From: Candidatus Alectryobacillus merdavium
GTDB taxonomy: Bacteria; Bacillota_I; Bacilli_A; RFN20; CAG-826
Length of the DNA: 8,683 nucleotides
NCBI GenBank assembly: GCA_017694735.1
Contig: JADIMN010000145.1
Coordinates: forward strand, 1-8,683
Direction of reading: 5' to 3'
Below, one piece after another: positions 6,234 through 8,683 of this stretch. The position numbers and the translations under genes were made by a program. Every line of letters starts with the position of its first letter. Position 1 is the first letter of the stretch. Below the pieces are notes generated by a model. That model searched no databases. It was not told the origin of the DNA and was given only the letters and a program-made list of their open reading frames with translations.

Positions 6234-8547
6234 CTTTGCTTGAAATACTATGCTTTACTCTTGCTTCTACTTCGGCTCTTTTACCATCATTAAATCTATC
6301 AAGAGTACCGACAAGATAACCGGTAATTCTTCTAATTCTTTCAAATTTAACGTCGTCTTCATGTCTTCCACACTTTGGACAAACATTATCGATAATGCCG
6401 TTATATCCACAAACTGGATCTCTATCTACAGGATGATTAACACTACCATAGCCAATACCTTCATCATGCATACATCTTATTATTCTTTCAAAAGCATCAA
6501 CATTTTTAGCTACATCTCCATCAACTTCTACATATGTAATGTGTCCGCCATTAGTTAGAGCATTATATGGAGCTTCGGTTTTAATTTTATCAAAAATTGA
6601 AATATTATAATAAACTGGAACATGGAATGAATTAGTATAAAATTCCTTATCAGTTATTCCAGGAATAATACCAAATTTTTTCTTATCAATTCTTGTAAAT
6701 CTACCGCTTAAACCTTCTGCTGGTGTAGCAATTAAGGAGAAGTTTAAATTATATTTTTTAGTATATTCATCAGTCTTTTCTCGCATATGACCAACTATTT
6801 TTAGTCCAAGTTCTTGAGCTTCGCTACTTTCACCATGATGTTTACCAATTAATGCAATTAAACACTCTGCAAGACCGATAAAACCTATAGTTAATGTTCC
6901 ATGAACTAAAACAGGTCTTACCTCATCATTTCTTGAGAGCTTTTCACTATCTAACCAAACATGTTGGCCCATTAAAAATGGGAAATTGTAAACTCTTCTA
7001 TGACCTTGAATTTCTAGTCTTTCAAGTAATTGATCTTTTACTAACTCAATTTTTTCATCTAATAATTTAAAAAACTTTTTAATATCATGTTTTGCAAGAA
7101 TACCAAGTCTAGGTAAATTAATAGATGTAAAAGATAAGTTACCTCTACCAGGAGTAATTTCTTTATCTTTAATAACATTACTCATTACTCTAGTACGGCA
7201 GCCCATATAAGCAACCTCTGTTCTATAATCGCCTTTTTTATAATATTGAAGATTAAAAGGTGCATCTAAGAACGAGAAATTAGGAAATAATCTTTTTCCA
7301 CTAACTTCACATGATCTTCTAAATAAATCATAATTAGGATCTTCTTTATTATATGAAACACCTTCTTTTAATTTGAATATTTGAATTGGGAAAATTGGTG
7401 TTTCTCCATTACCAAGTCCAGCTTCAGTAGCATCTAATAAGCAATGCATTACCATTCTTCCCTCTTCAGAAGTATCAGTACCATAATTTAAACTAGAAAA
7501 TGGAACTTGTGCTCCAGCTCTAGAATGCATAGTGTTTAAATTATGAATTAATGCTTCCATTGCTTGATAAGTATCATCTTTTGTTTGTGCATATGCATCA
7601 TTTAAAACTTTTTTAACAATTTTTTCAGCATCTAAATCTTGATATTTATCATGTAAAACTTTGATAAGAGCAATCTTAAAATCATCATTTTTCATTCTGC
7701 ATTCAGTATGATATTTACTTTCAGCTTCAGCTATTAAATCTTTACAGTCGTGTTTACAAACATCATCAACTAAAAAATCTAAAACAGTTAATAAATAATT
7801 TGCTACATTTTTTCTATAACTTTTTCTTACACCAGGAGCCATGAAATAATCAAAATTAGGAATAGATTGACCACCATGTTGATCGTTTTGATTAGCTTGA
7901 ATTGCAATACAAGCTAAAGAAGCATAGGATCTTATACTTCCAGGTTCTCTAATAAAACCGTTTCCAGTAGAAAATCCATCTTTAAATAACTTCAATAAAT
8001 CAATTTGACAACATGTCATAGTTAATGTGTAAAAGTCCATATCATGAATGTGAATATCACCGTTAACATGAGCTTCTGCATATTTAGGATTTATAACTTG
8101 ATTAACATAAAAAGCTTTTGCGCTTTCGCTACCATACTTAAGCATTGTACCCATGGCTGTATCGCCATCAATATTTGCATTCTCTCTTTTAACATCTTCA
8201 TCAGTTGCTTTTTTAAAAGTTAAATCTTTCATCATACGCATCAATTCAGAATTAGCAGTTCTGATTTTTGTACGATTATATCTATATAAAATATAAGCCT
8301 TAGCAACTTCGCTTTCACTATTTTCAATTAAAACTTTCTCAACAGCATCTTGTACATCTTCAACACTAGGAATATCCTTTTTTGTATAAGTTTCATTTAA
8401 TTTTTTAATAACTTGTTGAGTTAAATCTTCAACTAACTCATCGCAATCTTCAATCTCACATGCATTAAAAGCATTCTTAATTGCATTAAAAATTTTGTCC
8501 TTTTTAAAACCAACCTTTCGGCCATCTCTTTTTTCAATTTTATTCAT
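6226..8547 (-). CDS. nrdD: Anaerobic (class III) ribonucleoside-triphosphate reductase
   Basis: This 773-aa, full-length glycyl-radical enzyme reduces NTPs to dNTPs in the absence of oxygen. The N-terminal ATP cone (about residues 1-95) starts with KRDGRKVGFKKDKI and is the allosteric site for overall activity (ATP on, dATP off). The catalytic barrel contains the TCC pair at 178-180 and MGCRT at 448-452. C450 corresponds to the conserved GCR[ST] cysteine expected to carry the thiyl radical. The C-terminal metal site has C713, C723 and C726. The glycyl radical loop R-I-T-G-Y has G743 as the radical site, followed by the usual R-x-x-x-F-N-x-G-K. The start at 8547 is the only sensible one, three residues before the first ATP-cone Lys, but no SD lies within 20 bases; the nearest AGGAG is 48 bases upstream. 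It is co-transcribed with nrdG. Subtype and reductant (formate or thioredoxin) cannot be decided by eye. Confidence 0.97.
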   Translation of the reverse strand: MNKIEKRDGRKVGFKKDKIFNAIKNAFNACEIEDCDELVEDLTQQVIKKLNETYTKKDIPSVEDVQDAVEKVLIENSESEVAKAYILYRYNRTKIRTANSELMRMMKDLTFKKATDEDVKRENANIDGDTAMGTMLKYGSESAKAFYVNQVINPKYAEAHVNGDIHIHDMDFYTLTMTCCQIDLLKLFKDGFSTGNGFIREPGSIRSYASLACIAIQANQNDQHGGQSIPNFDYFMAPGVRKSYRKNVANYLLTVLDFLVDDVCKHDCKDLIAEAESKYHTECRMKNDDFKIALIKVLHDKYQDLDAEKIVKKVLNDAYAQTKDDTYQAMEALIHNLNTMHSRAGAQVPFSSLNYGTDTSEEGRMVMHCLLDATEAGLGNGETPIFPIQIFKLKEGVSYNKEDPNYDLFRRSCEVSGKRLFPNFSFLDAPFNLQYYKKGDYRTEVAYMGCRTRVMSNVIKDKEITPGRGNLSFTSINLPRLGILAKHDIKKFFKLLDEKIELVKDQLLERLEIQGHRRVYNFPFLMGQHVWLDSEKLSRNDEVRPVLVHGTLTIGFIGLAECLIALIGKHHGESSEAQELGLKIVGHMREKTDEYTKKYNLNFSLIATPAEGLSGRFTRIDKKKFGIIPGITDKEFYTNSFHVPVYYNISIFDKIKTEAPYNALTNGGHITYVEVDGDVAKNVDAFERIIRCMHDEGIGYGSVNHPVDRDPVCGYNGIIDNVCPKCGRHEDDVKFERIRRITGYLVGTLDRFNDGKRAEVEARVKHSISSKDE

Positions 8548-8558
8548 AAATCATCGTA

Positions 8559-8609
8559 TTATTCAGTTAAGCCTAGTTTGATGACTGAATAACTTCTCCT
8601 TTCTAGGCT
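8559..8609 (-). promoter_or_regulatory. Structured nrdD leader: two interleaved inverted repeats around the SD
   Basis: Two perfect complementary pairs interlock. TTATTCAGT (8592-8584) pairs with ACTGAATAA (8567-8559), nine bp. AGCCTAG (8609-8603) pairs with CTAGGCT (8576-8570), seven bp. They cannot both form as simple hairpins, so the leader either switches between them or forms an H-type pseudoknot. The only good SD, AGGAG (8600-8596), sits in the loop of the 7-bp hairpin. It lies immediately before the 9-bp hairpin, which when folded would bring it to about 12 effective bases from the nrdD ATG. Neither hairpin has a U tract, so neither looks like a terminator. The repeats are seen; the regulatory role is inference, and a protein-binding DNA operator is an alternative. 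Confidence 0.5.
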
Positions 8610-8614
8610 ATAAT
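8609..8614 (+). promoter_or_regulatory. Candidate -10 of a rightward transcript leaving the window
   Basis: A perfect TATAAT lies on the plus strand with only a 3-of-6 -35 (CTGAAT, 8585-8590, 18-base spacer). A start near 8621 would begin the RNA two bases before the first pairing base of the stem described for the plus-strand RNA. It overlaps the leftward nrdD promoter candidate. Confidence 0.35.
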
Positions 8615-8629
8615 TTCTATATGCTGTGT
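8614..8629. promoter_or_regulatory. NrdR-box-like sequence overlapping the nrdD promoter
   Basis: On the minus strand ACACAGCATATAGAAA matches 11 of 16 positions of the published NrdR-box pattern acaCwAtATaTwGtgt, including the leading ACAC and a central ATAT. NrdR is the usual repressor of bacterial nrd operons, and its boxes commonly overlap promoters and come in pairs. I found no convincing second box at about 21 or 31-32 bases, so the call is weak. Confidence 0.25.
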
Positions 8630-8644
8630 ACCTGTACTCATAAA
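8616..8644 (-). promoter_or_regulatory. Weak candidate promoter of nrdDG
   Basis: TATAGA (8621-8616) is preceded, with a 17-base spacer, by TTTATG (8644-8639), which matches a -35 only partly. The predicted start near 8609 would put the first base of the mRNA at the AGCCTAG arm of the leader structure. It is consistent with the spacing rules but not strong. Confidence 0.3.
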
Positions 8645-8683
8645 TTGCCACTAGATGGCTTAGGAGATTTTCAGGACACGGCT
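8621..8683 (+). ncRNA. Putative structured RNA (start only; continues past the window)
   Basis: GCTGTGTACCTG (8623-8634) pairs with CAGGACACGGC (8672-8682): eleven pairs with one bulged A and, on the plus-strand RNA, a G-U wobble. The same position is a C-A mismatch on the minus strand, which favours the plus strand. Inside is a short GCCA/TGGC hairpin (8647-8650 with 8656-8659). The segment is visibly richer in G+C than its surroundings, typical of structured RNA in AT-rich genomes. I could not match it to RNase P, tmRNA, SRP RNA, 6S RNA or a common riboswitch. Alternatives are a 5' leader of a gene to the right, a part of the nrdD leader, or the start of a leaderless gene, since an ATG at 8621 opens 21 stop-free codons. 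Confidence 0.35.

Noticed and set aside
6250..6558. A 102-codon open frame on the plus strand, opposite the end of nrdD
   Set aside because: It lies fully antisense to the conserved metal-site and C-terminal region of nrdD, has no SD or promoter and gives a low-complexity Ser/Ile-rich protein. The same reasoning removes the smaller antisense frames inside the kinase and CNNM genes.
8540..8554. Mini-ORF ATG ATT TAT GAA TAA overlapping the nrdD start
   Set aside because: Four codons with no adjacent SD; in AT-rich DNA this is expected by chance, though its overlap with the start codon was noted.
8559..8592. Intrinsic terminator/attenuator in front of nrdD
   Set aside because: The 9-bp hairpin is not followed by a U tract on either strand and has a 16-base loop.
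1..8683. Use of the Mycoplasma code (TGA = Trp)
   Set aside because: Conserved Trp positions use TGG (for example the last codon of nrdG), and TGA ends the 123-aa gene and the short CNNM gene at sensible places.
8548..8683. Cobalamin or other known riboswitch upstream of nrdD
   Set aside because: Fragments such as GCCACT and AGGAGA on the plus strand recall cobalamin riboswitch boxes, but their order and spacing are wrong. No TPP, SAM, FMN, purine, THF or T-box core was found on either strand.
8621..8683. Start of a protein gene on the plus strand (21 open codons from ATG at 8621)
   Set aside because: No SD, a Cys/Thr-rich start matching nothing known, and codon choice unusually rich in C/G third positions for this genome. 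Structured RNA explains it better, but the edge prevents a firm decision.

Overview
The window is strongly A+T rich. It has short intergenic gaps, Shine-Dalgarno (SD) sites of the AGGAG type and many overlapping genes. TGG encodes Trp, and TGA ends several genes, so the standard bacterial code applies rather than the Mycoplasma/Spiroplasma code. With an oxygen-sensitive class III ribonucleotide reductase, this points (inference) to an anaerobic, low-GC Firmicutes/Tenericutes-type bacterium, such as an uncultured Acholeplasma- or RF39-like lineage or a related Bacilli/Erysipelotrichia. Species cannot be read from the window.

Layout. Positions 1-2706 (minus) hold a tightly overlapping unit. In transcription order it has a 95-aa sigma-region-4-like small protein, a 383-aa exported protein of unknown function, a 123-aa single-pass membrane protein, and a CpaF/TadA/VirB11-type secretion or pilus ATPase that runs off the left edge. 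Positions 2788-3327 (plus) hold a guanylate kinase-family protein with an extended -10 promoter only a few bases from its ATG, so its mRNA is probably leaderless. Its 3' end overlaps that of the next, convergent operon, and one perfect 13-bp hairpin serves both as terminator.

Positions 3324-5620 (minus) hold two translationally coupled CNNM/CBS (CorC/HlyC-type) membrane proteins. The first is shortened and diverged, the second is full length. Positions 5721-8547 (minus) hold nrdD and nrdG, the anaerobic ribonucleoside-triphosphate reductase and its radical-SAM activase, ended by a clear intrinsic terminator.

The last 136 bases, upstream of nrdD, are the most structured noncoding part. They contain two interleaved perfect inverted repeats around the only nearby SD, possible overlapping divergent promoters, a NrdR-box-like site, and a relatively GC-rich segment that folds into a long stem, best on the plus strand, and continues beyond the edge. 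No stretch over 300 bases lacks a gene. I saw no tRNA, rRNA, CRISPR array, insertion sequence or phage gene.

The most novel candidates are the small ATPase-linked export locus at the left and the nrdD leader / putative plus-strand RNA at the right.
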